The notes: generated from the sequence alone by a model not told the origin. A stretch of 64,000 nt of DNA from Psettodes erumei (GCA_016785225.1 JAFBJZ010000512.1:8469001-8533000); one strand, 5' to 3'; shown: positions 12,752 through 25,050, numbered from the stretch's first letter. Program-made: numbers and translations.

Positions 12752-13012
12752 GGAGCCGAGGAGGCGGAGGTGGACGGGCGAGAGGAGCAGGAAGATGAAG
12801 AGGAGAGGGAGGGACAGGAAGGGAGGAGGAGGAAGGTGAGGAGGAGCGGGAGGGAAGGGACAGTTGTTCAGGAAGAGGAGGAGGAAGTAGAAGGGGGGGG
12901 GCAAAAACACGCAGCGCATGGGACGCAAGGAGGAAGTGGTTGATTAGGGAAAGACGAAGGAGGCAAAAGAGAAGTGGAGTAAAAGGAGAGGAGCTGTCAG
13001 ACAAGGAAAACT
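12752..13012. repeat. Long polypurine tract
   Basis: About 260 bases are almost entirely A and G on the + strand, with only scattered pyrimidines. One + frame reads as Glu/Arg-rich peptide, but this is what any GAG/AGG-rich tract gives. An exon here would also break the LEKR1 N-terminal motif that joins exon 1 to exon 2. Confidence 0.85.
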
Positions 13013-13114
13013 AGATCTTCTTGTGTCTTGTCTGCATTGTGGTCCACCTCCACCACCCACACCCCCCCAACCCCACCCTGTACATGAGACAATAAGCGCA
13101 GACATTTGCACACG

Positions 13115-13136
13115 GACACACACACACACACACACA
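13115..13136. repeat. (CA)n microsatellite
   Basis: A pure CA run of about eleven units in intron 1. Confidence 0.9.
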
Positions 13137-13364
13137 GACAGTAAGGGAGCTAAAAAGGCAGCACATAAATTAATGATGCCCCTCCTCCTGGAAAGACACC
13201 AGCCAGCCACAAAAACACCCCCACCTGAACCCACTCCACCCCCCACCCCCCCCTTAAATGTTTCACATCAGGCGAGAGGTAATAGCCCTCATGATTAATT
13301 GATGGAGCGTGGAGGGATGGAGGGTGGTGATAACATGGACTGTGGAGGTGGTCCAAAGTCACAA

Positions 13365-13366
<2 letters not shown>

Positions 13367-13403
<37 letters not shown>
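13367..13403. repeat. (CA)18 microsatellite
   Basis: A pure CA run of about 37 bases in intron 1. Confidence 0.95.
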
Positions 13404-13409
<6 letters not shown>

Positions 13410-13816
13410 ACACAACGGCTTGGTGGTACCTGTCAGCTGTAGACACATGCCGGAGGTTTAGTTACAGTTAGCGGCGGATGATTCACTGTTTACTGTGGCT
13501 ATCGACTGAGACGCGGGGACACGCACCACATCGCTGGCTTACCCTGAGGCGCCGCGCATGTTTTGCATAGTTACACACAGTGCGCTGACTCCATAATAAG
13601 CTCCGTTGTAACGGATAGTTATTAACGCTGTGCATAATAGAGTCAGCGTTACCAGACGGGCTGAGCTAACGCGGTGCGTGCAGAAGAGCCGCGTGCGTCT
13701 TCGAATTCACGTTTGAAGCTGCTTTTGGCAACAGTCCGGCGTGCTAATGGAGTCGATCAAGAGACGGAATGAAAAAGAGATAAGAGCCACACACAAGGGG
13801 GGCTATAGAAAGTGTT

Positions 13817-13838
13817 TGTGTGTGTGTGTGTGTGTGTG
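13817..13838. repeat. (TG)11 microsatellite
   Basis: A pure TG run followed by a CGCGCG patch in intron 1. Confidence 0.92.
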
Positions 13839-14420
13839 CGCGCGTGCTAGAGGACAAAGAGGTTCGGTGTGTGGAGGGGAAGCATCAATTGGATGCTGGC
13901 ATGAAACATTTAAAGGACAACAAAGGCCCTTTCCTCCCTCTCGCTCACTCCTTCTTTCTCTCTCTTCCTCTCCGCTCCTCTCAGGTGTTTTGTGCGAGCG
14001 TGCGGAGGGGTTCGTTTTTTCGTGGCTTGAGTGCTAAGCTAACGTGTCAGTGCCCAGGGCAAGGAGTCTCCCCGCGGGGACAGACTCAGTCACGGGAGCA
14101 CACACAAACGCACACTCTCACACACACACAGCTGACTGGTGGCGCAGACATTCTGCCCTCAGGGTGTGTGTGTGGCGTGTGTGTGAATCTGCTGCGAGTT
14201 TCCTGTCTGTCTGTAGACGCTTATGTGAGTAAATTTGCCAATGCGTGTGTGTCTGTGTATGTTGATTGTACCCGTCTATGCATATTAGGGTTTTGTTGTG
14301 TGTGTCTGTTCGTCGGTCTGTATGTTTTTGGGTGTGTGAGTGCGTGTGTTTCTCACTTTCATCTGTCTCCCTGAGCCTTTCACTATGTGATGCTTTTGCC
14401 TCTCTCTCTTTCTCTGTGCG

Positions 14421-14440
14421 TGTGTGTGTGTGTGTGTGTG
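14421..14440. repeat. (TG)10 microsatellite
   Basis: A TG run after a TC-rich stretch. It lies in a broader TG-rich region from about 14160. Confidence 0.9.
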
Positions 14441-17042
14441 CGTGTCAAACCAAAGCTGAGGCACGACTCGGCCCTCGGGTCACTGTAACATCGTGCATTG
14501 CCTCCTTTTTGTCTGTCTACACCACTACATCACTCCTCCACAACTCCCCCCAGCCACCACACACACACACACATTGGTCTCACAACAGTTGTGAAGACAG
14601 TCATTGATGCATAATGCATTCCCTCGTCCCTTACCTTAACCGTGACCATCACAGGTGAATGTGACCCAAACCCTGCGCCTAAACTAAACCGGAGTCTAAG
14701 CTGAACCTTAAAACCAACGTAGCCAATGGAAGTTGTGAGGACTGACCAAAATGTCCTCACAACAATAGAAAGATGTGGATATATTAGGATACATGAGCGT
14801 TTTGGACTAAATACAACCCCCTTACTTAGAGACAGTCACACACACACAGTCATTTTTATTCTGTCTGCCTGCAGCAACCACAAGGACATCTGCACAGTAA
14901 ACATCAAAACCCCCTGAGCCCCAGTCCCAAATACTGCACACAGTTGCATGCACTTACAGTCTTAAGGTCTCGCTCTCTCTCTCACACTCACTTACTAACT
15001 CACTCACTCACACACACACAACGCTGCGAACAAATAATAGCTCATACTATCCAGAGTGCATTCTGTGGCAACCAGTGTCGTACACTGTTGTGCTGTGGAG
15101 CTTTTTCTCCACCCACAGGAATACGCCTCCTCCTCTCCCTCTCCGTCCTCTCTGTCCCATTTGTCCCGTCTCTGGGCCTTCAAATGTCCGACACGAGGGA
15201 ATCCAACGCCTTGCTGGAGAGTGAGGCGTTTAGCACCGCACCTCTACTTTGTTATGCAAGCGCCGCAAATACACGGGCAGCCCTGCAAAGACTAAAGGCT
15301 GCACACATAAATCGAAAAAGCAATCTTACATTGTCTGATAGGCCTATATGTCAATGAGAAAAATATTTATATAATATATTTTCACTACCAGTCTGGTTAT
15401 AAACTGCTTGCACCATGCACAGCCTTCTCCTCTCATATCTCGGCGTTTATTGGGAGCGCAGCGCTCGACTGTTACTCTCACGTCTTTCTTTCTGTCAGTC
15501 AGGGCTGCTCGAAGTCAGACTCCCGCTGTCCTGTGGACACGAGGCAGACATTATCTGCACCTTCGCCTGGTGCGGAGAGACAATATGCTAACACGGGGGA
15601 AGAGAGGGAAGGTTAGACGTGGCAGATGGAGAGAGAGAGAGACTTTTTTTCTTCTTGAAACCTGTCAATCATTTGTCCCATCAAAAGAGCTTTCAAGTGA
15701 TGCTGCGTGTTTTGTCTTTGCCTTGTGTACTCCTCTCTTACTGCAAAGAACTCCACTTAAACCACCATGACGTCAGTAGTGCTGCGAGGCTGGGGGGAAA
15801 GGAGGAGGGTCAAAGGAATGAAACACAACAAATGAATTCATTTTTCAGCAAATTCTGTGCATTACCCTTTTAGAAAAAAGGGGGAAAAGTCATCGCATCC
15901 CCAAAAGCAATAGAGTTACTTCAAAGCAAAAGTTTGCAGATGAAAGCTCAAGCCCCGCGGTGTTTTGGTCGCGCTCACGCAGGCGGCTGGCCAAACGGAC
16001 AACGGCCATCACGTGACCTTTGAGCTTTGACGGCGCCAATTGAATGAACCGTTCTGTTCGCTGCTGTCTTCCGAGGCATGCCGGCTTTGTTTGTGAGCTC
16101 GTTTCACCTTGTTTGCGTCACGCAGCGGTCTATTTGGAGCTTCCTGACACGGGAGCTGTCAGCACGTCACAGAAATATCATGTGTCTCTCTGCCACATGT
16201 CATGTTCAAGATGAAAGCTCGGGGGATGTGATCTTATCCCTCATATGCCCGACAGGAGTGACAACAGCTCGGAGAGAACGCACTGAGGAAAAAAAAAAAA
16301 AATTTAGGGAAATGTTTTTTTTCCCTGACAGCAGTAAAAACAATATCTGAAGCAGGGATTAGAGGATCCATATCCTTCCACTTTGAGCTGCTGACGGATG
16401 AAAAAGATGTTTTTGACACCAGCGACTGAACAGATTTTGGTGTCTAAATGTTTTGATAGACAACTTTGATACCGCAGCTATAAACCGTACATCCTCATCC
16501 TCACTCTCATTCCCTGGTATTTGATGATTTTAGTCTTATTATTTATACACTGTTTTGATAAAATTGGAGGTACTTCAAAGTAGTCATGATACTAACACAG
16601 GTACAGTGCAGTATGAGTAATTAATACATGTTGAAATACTTCGTTGACCTGCATGTGTGACTGCCTCACTTCCACTTTTTTGCATGTAGTTAATGTTTTA
16701 TTCTAAACGTGAGCATAGTCGCTGTGTCTTTACCACCCTGTGAGTCATTTATCACCACTGGTGGGTTTTTTCATTTATTTCATGGGTAAATTTCTTGGAT
16801 AAATCCCACAACTTGCAGCAAATCCTGCAACTAAATTAAAAATGACTCTATTACATTGAAGTCAGTTACTTTCTGGGAAACAGTGCCAGAAGTGTGCAGC
16901 AGTGAGGGTTTGAATCATCAGACTGGTATCATAGCCTGTCATACAGTAGGAGAAAGAAAGGTCGTAGCTACTTCTATACTAATGACATTATTAATATAAT
17001 TATTGTTATTACTCCACTAAATTGTATGCATTTTGCCCTCAG

Positions 17043-17572
17043 ATGGACCACAGCGAGACGGTGTGCCGTTACTGTGGCGTGAGCTACCTCATTTACCACG
17101 AGTTCCACCAGCTCCACACCCGACTGGCTCAGATGGAAGTCGAGCTCCAGGAGCTGAGAGAGACCGCCCGGAGAGAGAGGGCCCAGCGAGAGGCCCTGGA
17201 GCTGGGCAGGCTGGAGTGGGAGCGGGTGCTTACCCTGGAGGTTCAGAGAGAAGCAGAGGAGAAAGAGCGCGGCGCGCGTGAAGAGCTGGAAGAGAGGAAC
17301 GGAAACGCGGAGAGAGTCCTGCGAGAGGAGCTTGAAGAACAAAACGAGAGGAGGAGGAGAGCGATGGAAGAGGAGTATCAGAAAATGAGCGAAGCAAAGG
17401 TGAAGCAACTCAGACGAGAGCTGGGAGACTCGGAGGCGGAGAGGCTGCGGACGCAGAGAGAAGAGCTGGAGAAGAGGAGTGAGGAGCGAGAGAAAGTTCT
17501 GCGTGACGCACTTCAAAAGGCCAGTGAAAATTTGGACGAGCTGAGAAAATACCTCCGACAGCTGGAAGAGAG
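17043..17572 (+). CDS. lekr1: lekr1-like coding exon 2 (residues 20-196), N-terminal Cys motif and coiled coil
   Basis: This is the largest complete exon: 530 bases, entered in phase 0 after TTTTGCCCTCAG and left after two bases of an Arg codon at GTGAGG. It begins MDHSETVCRYCGVSYLIYHE and continues as a highly charged helix. The cysteines are protein residues 27 and 30, and histidines follow at 38, 41 and 44. From about residue 45 the sequence is Glu/Arg/Leu/Gln-rich with few helix breakers, consistent with one long coiled coil. The ETVC(K/R)YCGVSYLI block is the strongest evidence for LEKR1. Its own ATG could serve as a start, but exon 1 supplies the conserved upstream residues, so I treat it as internal. 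Codon use is GC-rich, with GAG, CTG and AGG prominent. Confidence 0.93.
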
Positions 17573-18480
17573 GTGAGGGCTGCATCCGTTTATCTGTGCT
17601 TCCTGTCCCTGGTGTGAAATGAACGCCAATGCCAGGCTTCATGCGGGCAATTATCCTGTGAGTCATGCTGTTAACACAAAAACACAAACACTCTCAGATA
17701 ATTCAGACATGTCTCCCACTTGCTGGTGTGTGTGTGTGTGCAACTCTAACACAAACCTTGCTGTATAGTTACACATTCCCGCTGTAATCTTCTGTGCCTT
17801 CATCCCCCAGTCGCTAAAGGAAAAAGAGATAAATAAGGACTCAGTGAAAATGATTAAATCCCATGTGTTTCCGTTTATTTTCCATTGAGCTGGATGTTTT
17901 TTTTCGGTGCTTATTAGGTTTGTTTACAGGCCTGCATTGTTATTTTTAGATTCGTGCCCACAGTTGTAAGCCAGGTTTGACATTATATGGGAGGAAAGAG
18001 CTCTTTTGTGAAAACAAGGTTTGACAAAAAACCTCCTCATTTCACCAGAAAGCTGAAAATGTCTCAATTATGTTTAGTACAAACGGAATGAAAATCCGAG
18101 CACGTTGCTGCGCTTCACTTTGGATCAATCAGCAGAAGCGATACGTGAGGGGGCAGACTCTGTTTTAGCATCAGGATGTGTGGAGGAGGAAAGACAGTGC
18201 TGTTGGTTTCGTAACGTTGTACGAAGAAATACAGTTGTAGGATTTTCTCCTCAAGGGCAACGGGTAGCTGCAGCTGTCTGGCGGCCATTCATTCATTTGC
18301 TACATAGATGAACAAATCTAAGTAAAGCAGGTTTTTTGTTCATTGCAGAATATTGAGTTGTGTGAATCAGTTTGTGATGACCAGTGTAGTCAGGCCCATG
18401 TACATCTGTGAACTCAAAGACCAACCTTTTCTCTTCATTACTTTACCATCAAGCTTTGATATTTCTCTCCGATTAACACA

Positions 18481-19299
18481 TACACCGATCAACCACAACC
18501 TAATACAGCTGACAGGTGAAGTGAATTGATTATGTCCTACAATCACACCTGTCAGTGGGTTGGATACAGTGTATAAGCTAGCAAGTGAACAGTCAGATTT
18601 GTTTGAAGCAGGAAAAATGGCTGGGTGTAAGCATCTGATCCACTTTGATTTTCCAGTATGCAGTGGTCAGGACCTACCAAAAGAGGTCAGAGGAGGGGGG
18701 AACCGGTGGACTGTTGACAGGGGTCGTTGGCCCCCAAGGATCATCGATTCACCCAGGTGGCAAAGACTGGCCCCTTGTGTCCCGATCCTACAGAAAAGCT
18801 CCTGTCGCCCAAATCCCTTAATGATGATACCAGAATACACCACGATGTACTATGGGAAGAAGCGCAAGCAGGAAGAGGCCACGTTGATCTGCTGGGAAAC
18901 CTTGGGTCTCGGCATTCCTGTGGTAGTTACTTTGACACGTACCACATACCTTAACGCTGCAGCAGTACTCCCAGATTCTCCCACTCCCACATTGCCCAGG
19001 AGGGGTTGGAGGAACGTGACAAATGGCTTGCAAAACACGACTTTGCCGTGAGAAAGAGCTGACTTGGCCTCCATATGTCCCAGGTCTCAAGCCAACTCAG
19101 CATCTGTGGGATGTGATGGAAAAACAAGCCCGATCCACGGAGTCCGTCCCATCCAGCAGCCCACAGGACTTAGAGGATCTGATGCTAACGTTCCGATGCC
19201 GGATGCCAGAGGACACCTTCAGAGGATCTGTGGAGCCCACGCCTCGGCGGGCCAGAGCTGTTTTGGCGTGTGTTTTTACTGTTGTGGCTGATCAGTGTA
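18481..19299 (+). mobile_element. Degenerate Tc1/mariner-like transposon with both terminal repeats
   Basis: The ends are near-perfect inverted repeats. The left end (18481-18499) reads TACACCGATCAACCACAAC and the right end (19281-19299) reads GTTGTGGCTGATCAGTGTA, with TA at both edges as expected for TA-target insertion. The interior resembles fish Tc1-like transposase DNA in the + direction. Recognisable pieces include CTGGGAAACCTTGGG, TTTGACACGTACCAC and CATCTGTGGGATGTGATGG. At about 820 bases it is shorter than a full element of this class. Parts of the helix-turn-helix and central catalytic regions are missing, and the remaining coding pieces fall in different frames, so it cannot encode an active enzyme. 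Confidence 0.85.
18617..19278 (+). pseudogene. Broken Tc1-like transposase remnant
   Basis: Transposase-like protein fragments are spread over at least two frames. An N-terminal part runs from the ATG at 18617, and later parts lie around 18840-18955 and 19030-19278 (for example TWPPYVPGLKPTQHLWDVME). Frameshifts and internal deletions separate them. It is non-functional and lies wholly inside the terminal repeats in intron 2. Confidence 0.75.
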
Positions 19300-22239
19300 T
19301 GCTGTGCTGTATCTCAGTTGAATGCAGCAGTACACCAAAGGTTGGCTTTTCTCATAAATAAGTGTTGGAAGCTTATCAGAGCACCACAAGCACATGAGAG
19401 CAAACTCCCCCATTTTCAAAGCGTAACCACAGCTATGATGAAGTCGCACTGTATACGACGACAAAGCTTTGTTCCATTCACAGTTCATTCTTTAACGTCG
19501 TTGTAGTGTGCGTGTGTGTTTGTGCTACCCGCATCGAGGGATATACAGTATATGTGGTGTACACACAGACACATGCATACAGGTGGTGAGGATTCCTGTT
19601 GTGTCACTGACATCAGCTTTAAAGTGTTGGTAATCAAATAGCAGGTGTCTGTATTCAAACAGCCATCAAAGGTGGAGTGTCTGAGAAATGTGCGGGAAAT
19701 GCGTGCATGCCCCGACTCAAGAGAACGCCGCGAATAATCTGAAAGATCTGAAGAGCGTCCTGTTGAGATGCAAAACAATGACACCGTTCGGAAGCCCCCA
19801 GACACACAGCCAAGCACGCACACCTGCTTCACCCACAAATTCCCAGTGTACAACACAAATAGAGAACATTTCAGAGGATAAAGGGTTGCCTGTCTAAATT
19901 TGCACCCTCCTGCGCGTGGTGTATTTGTGTGACCTTCAGATAACCCTGCATCGTTACTGTTCATCGTGACTAGTAGGCTCTCATCACGTTTTATTTTGAC
20001 AGCATTTTCATATGCCGTCAACATCAGAAAAATGTAATTTGGAGTCGTGCATTGCCTCCGAACTTTTCCCCACTGGTTTTTAGTCAGACTGATAAATCAG
20101 CTTGGCGGATGCAGACAGAAGCTCAAGTAAACATCCTTTTGGAGAAGTGAGGCCAAGTGGCGAGTGCATACGCTCAGGGACAAAGCAGGTGGGTGAGTAG
20201 AGAGGTACAGATGTGTCTTGAAACACTCCCCGTTGACTCGATACTGCATCGTGCTTCGTGTAATCGCTGCCATTTTATTTGTGTCAAAATTCTGAATTTG
20301 CATTGGCGATAATAGTTTTCACGTAGCAAATGTGTTGAATTTCATCGTGGGATTGTTAGCAGAGTTTGTAGTGTAGTAAATGTAGGACACAGCCAACATC
20401 TATGCTTTCAGCTCACAATCCCACCATGCATTCTATAGATTTGATAAGGTTACTGTTGTGTGACTTGCCACAGGCAGCCACATGACATGTTTGTGTCTTT
20501 GTGTAGGTCCCGGGCTGTTTGCTCATATGGCTAGCTGGTTTTCAGCTCTGTCCGTATGTTGCTGTGTACGGTAGACGGGCGGAGCCAATCCGCTCTCTGG
20601 TCTGATGTAAGCTGATTATCTCTCTCATACACAGCCTCCTCGCTGAGTCGAAAACACACGCAAACACGCACAAACACACACACGCTGAGCCTCAGGGCCA
20701 AGCGTGGGTCAGCAGGTCAAAGTTCAGGCCGAGATAATGATGCATGATGGGTGAGGGGCCGGCGCGGGCTGACAGCAGTGGGTACTCTGCTGCCCTCTTT
20801 GTGTACATTTGCGTTCAACTACACAATATATTTCTTCATTTCATCCGAACGAAATGCCGTCACAGTTCCTGCGTTCATCTCCTGTCGGTACTCTCTTCTG
20901 CTTTTCACATTCTTCCACTCTCCCCTCTCTCAGCTGCCCCTGCACGGCGTCAATCACACCACACAGGTGGCAGCGAGCAGACGGGAAAGGGGGGAGCGAG
21001 AAAAAGACGAATAGCGCGCGAGTGGGAGTTAATGAGGATGTTCTGAATGGCTGGCTGCACAGCAGGAGTTTGTGAGACATGCATATGATTGATGCCCCCC
21101 ACACACACCGAGACACATAATACAGCTTTTGTTGTGAGATTATGTAATTTACCATGAAAGGAAAGTAGATTTTATACGGGCATGGATTTGAATGTTTCAA
21201 ACCAGCAGGGTACTTAAACAAGGTGGGTTTCTTTTCCTTGAGATATTTGATATCAGTATAGATTTGATTGGACATACCCCATAGTGACCCAAAGCACACA
21301 CGATCACAACCGCATCCACACACACACGCACACTCACAGGTTTTCCTCTCTTTACGTGCCATTGCTCTCTTCCTCTCTCTGTCTTGTCTGATTTTTCAGC
21401 CAAGACGTCCCGGGTTGTTCTGACAGGAGGAGAGAAGCGGCCGCAGCGCGCACGGCAGAGTCGGATCCGTGGCTTGATAAGAGCACACAAACCAAACCTT
21501 ATTAAGATGTCACCTGTCAGACAGCGTGTGTGTTCACGACGTGAGTGCCTGTGAGAGCGTGTGTGTGCGTGACAGTTGGGTGACAGGGGGAAGTGAGGTG
21601 AGAGGGGTGGTAACGTGCAGGCTGCAAGCAAACCCGGTTTGAAAATGTCACGGGCGAGGCAAATTTCAACACAGTTGAAGAAAGAGCGAGGAATGGAGAG
21701 AAAGAGAGAAAGAAAGAGATTTACCAGTTTACAGTTTGTGAAGATACACTTCATGGCGTCACCCTAGTGTTCATTTTGTATTCTTATGAGACTCTTGGCC
21801 AAAGTAGGCCTGGGCCCTCTTTGCACACTAGAGTCTGTACTCAGGCAAAAGATTGTGTGTGAAGGGAAAGAGCGCCACTCTGACCTTGCAGATCATGTCA
21901 AGCTACAGTAAATTAAGGAGAGTCTCCCAGTTAGGTATCCATGCATATCATATTAGTATTTAAAGGCTTTCAGCTTCATAGTTCTCCATCTGGACTTCCA
22001 GTATTTGGAGCCGGAGGCACGTGAAAACGAAGGTAAAGGCACATTTAATCTGTACAGCACCATTCATTCATGAGGCACTTTAAAAGTGCCAATGCGGACA
22101 TTTAAACTTCAGCACGCTCAGAGCAGCAAAGCAATGTCTTGCAGAGCCTGTAAGACTCTCTCATACTGTACGTGCAGGTCAGTGATGTATAACGTGCTCG
22201 ACTTCCTTTATCTGTGGCAGGATACTGGCAGAACAAGAT

Positions 22240-22485
22240 GAGGTCATTGAGGTTTTTTTTTCTTTTGGATAAGCCAGAAAACAGACCATTACACTAATCT
22301 AATTGACTCGCGATATGAGGTATGTATTAGCTTTTGTGGGCCAGCTGTAGACATGAGGTTTCTTGTTTGTTTTTTTTTAAATGATAAAAGGTGGATCTTG
22401 GAACAAAGTTCACGTGGCTGCTGAAGTTGAGGTCAGCGTCTTCGGCTACTCCCAGATTCCTATGCGAAGCAACACCCTGTCTCCA
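22240..22485. repeat. Possible degraded interspersed repeat, family uncertain
   Basis: Phrases such as ATTACACTAATCTAATTGAC, a later ATGTATTAGC, AAATGATAAAAGGTGGATCT, GTTGAGGTCAGCGTC and CTCCCAGATTCCT, in this order, resemble a block dispersed widely in fish genomes. I recognise the pattern but cannot name the family or find its ends. Confidence 0.35.
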
Positions 22486-23491
22486 CAGACTGCACTTCAA
22501 ATGAGTTCTTCTGCCGTCAATCTCTGGCGCGGCTCAGATCTGTGCTGACGTTAATAAGTACAGGGCCGCAGATGCTGCTCTTTCGCCGATGATGTGCTGA
22601 CCTTGCCATGCTAGGTTACACCTATTATTTGTAAGTGTCATTTACATTTAATCAACATTTCATAGCACCCGCTGCTCACCTCATTTGCGAGTTGCGGCCA
22701 CAGGCTGTGAACATTAATTAGGCTGCCAGTCAGAACAGCTTCTGCGGTCTCAGTCAACGTGAGGTAATTGCAGAGTTTAGTTGAAAGTTAAATCCTAAAT
22801 CTCATTAAATTTGATGAGGGATCTGCGAGGATTCAGATTTTGATCAGTGGATTTGACACTAGCTTGGTTGGTATCGGACTCCAACCCTGCATTTGGCACA
22901 GGCTCATTCCTTGCAGTCGCAAGTTTGAGCCTCCAAATACACCCATGTGGAGCGCCTGCTCTTCCTTTCTCTGTGTGTCGATTAAATTAGATTAGTGGAG
23001 TAGAGTAGTAAAGTAGCATCCAACCCGCGGTTAACACTTTTCAGAGGGAGGGTTAGGAAGCCACATGGGACGCTGGGCGCTTCACGCGTTCAGATGGGCC
23101 GCCGATCCGTGCGTCACTGTGTTGGCGTGAAAGGGGTGAGAGCACGAGAGCGGGAACTGAGGAGAAGATAAACATGCCGGAGCGGCAGGAACGAGGCGGG
23201 AGGGTTCCCAAGGAGGAACGGTAAATGCCAAGAGGAATAAGCTAACCCTCGGTAAGAGAGACTGGTGAACAGGTATGGACAGCCAGCTCGTCCAACCGAA
23301 GACAGGTTGAAACAGATCATGAAACTGTTTACAGTGTTGAGAGATGTGTCTGGGAATTTAATACGCTCCGCTTGCTTCCTATTGGCTGCCCGGCTTCAGT
23401 CTTGATCCAAACAGCGTGTCTGGGTGTGAGTATGTTTGTCTGTATCTGACTCTGTGCGCTTGTGTAATGTATTTGCTTTTGTATGTGTCTC

Positions 23492-23493
<2 letters not shown>

Positions 23494-23527
<34 letters not shown>
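23494..23527. repeat. (TG)17 microsatellite
   Basis: A pure TG run in intron 2, followed about 90 bases later by a short (CA)n at 23619-23637. The two complementary arrays could pair. Confidence 0.94.
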
Positions 23528-23530
<3 letters not shown>

Positions 23531-24001
23531 CACTTGTATACACCTGCAATGGTTATGGTCTTGTGCACAAAAAATTGGACTTGGCAGTTATGAAGAATGA
23601 ATCATCAATCACAGACATACACACACACACACACACAAAGACACCTGGGGCTGGATTATAACATTGATAACACAACTTGCAGGTGGGAGAGTGGGAGTGA
23701 AGGAGAGACAATGGATGGATGACAAATAGAGAGGCACCCATTTGCAACAGGGAAGTATTTTACGGCAAATTAGTGATGTACTCATGTGGTTTGATTTCAA
23801 TGGCTGGTTTCCACTAGCAACCACAGAAACAATACACAAATCCCTATACCCCTCTCCCCGCGTCTGCTTGTGTGTGTGTGTTAGGCAATATGTCAAGTGG
23901 ACTATGTACAGAGTCAAACTGCCTTCAGCGCCAGCATGTGAGGTATTAGCGTAGATCCAACTTCAAGTTCACATTACCACATCAAACAGACAGACAGACT
24001 G

Positions 24002-24003
<2 letters not shown>

Positions 24004-24058
<55 letters not shown>
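24004..24058. repeat. (CA)27 microsatellite
   Basis: About 55 bases of uninterrupted CA, the longest pure array in the window. A complementary TG array lies at 24210-24234. Confidence 0.97.
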
Positions 24059-24060
<2 letters not shown>

Positions 24061-24209
24061 GCTGCGTCTGTGTGTGTATTTCACTGGTGGAAGACAACCT
24101 CTATTCAGCTCGAATGGTGGCTCAGCATCACCGTGGAGCTCATGACAACAAGATAAACAAAAACAGTGATATTAATATGTGTGTGTGTGTGCCGTGCGCG
24201 TCTGTATGT

Positions 24210-24234
24210 TTGTGTGTGTGTGTGTGTGTGTGTG
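24210..24234. repeat. (TG)12 microsatellite
   Basis: A pure TG run about 150 bases after the long CA array at 24004. Complementary orientation makes hairpin pairing in the transcript possible. Confidence 0.92.
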
Positions 24235-25050
24235 GTGTGTCACCATATCACAAAGTTTATTTGGTATTCAACAGTAACATGCTGGAGCAGTGGCATAGCA
24301 ACCTGCACATACAAATGAAACAGAGAGACACGTTGGGTTTCTGAAGCTGAATTAAAATTGACAAGCTGGAAGACAAATGCATTTCCATGTAATTCAGTTA
24401 GCCATAACATGATTTCATTGTTTGTACTCGTGCTTCATACTTGTGTGTGTCTGAGCTGTTTTGATGATCACAATCATTGTTATGGCATCTCTGACATGGT
24501 TACCAGATAATCTGAAAACAAAACATATACAAACAGGTGTCACACTACTCACACGCAAAACACACACACACACATACGTTTTTCAGTCAAGGATTATGGT
24601 TAATTGATGAGGCATTGAGTGATCCGATTGAAGTGCTTAAGGTTTTCATTAGGACATTCACACCAGCCTTTTCATTTTAGAACAAAACGCGACTGCACCC
24701 CTCGTTAGTTGTCAGATCCTTTATGGTTAAAGCAAAATGTAGTAAAAACTTAAAAAGTACAACGCTAAAATCCCAATGCATAACAAAAAACAAACAACAG
24801 TACACAATAAAATGCACAGTAATTAAATAAAATACAGTGCTTGTCCAAACAGATACCGTCTTTAGCCGCCTTTTAAAAGGTGCTGTCACGGTGTTGATCA
24901 AAACATTCTTTTAAGTCACACATACGACCACACACTGAGAACAGATGACACTTTGATACGGAGAAGCTTTTATGTCACTTCTAATGATAACAGAAGATGC
25001 CAGCGTGCACACAGGAGCACACGTGCATGCACATACAAATTAATATGCAA

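Larger units (their letters stand above)
1206..17042 (+). other. Intron 1 (about 15.8 kb), rich in simple repeats
   Basis: No exon was recognised between the exon 1 donor (GTAGGC) and the exon 2 acceptor (TTTTGCCCTCAG). The first 15 kb are unusually dense in (CA/TG)n, (GA)n, (CT)n, pentanucleotide and trinucleotide arrays and homopolymer runs, listed separately. Many apparent open frames here are only CA, TG or GA repeats read as His-Thr, Cys-Val or Glu-Arg. The stretches 3500-5950, 6600-7000, 7840-8700 and 16350-17040 have ordinary mixed composition; I see no coding or RNA signal in them. Confidence 0.75.

Noticed and set aside
12737..12928. Glu/Arg-rich + frame in the polypurine tract as an exon
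   Set aside because: It lies between exons 1 and 2, which join directly to give the conserved PLPEEIKK-to-ETVC region. The reading is explained by purine composition, and no good acceptor precedes it.
16974..17687. A 237-codon open frame on the - strand across exon 2
   Set aside because: It mirrors the GAG/CTG-rich coiled-coil exon, whose complement (CTC/CAG) has few stops. The + frame has the LEKR1 motif, good splice sites and phase continuity, so the antisense frame is a shadow.
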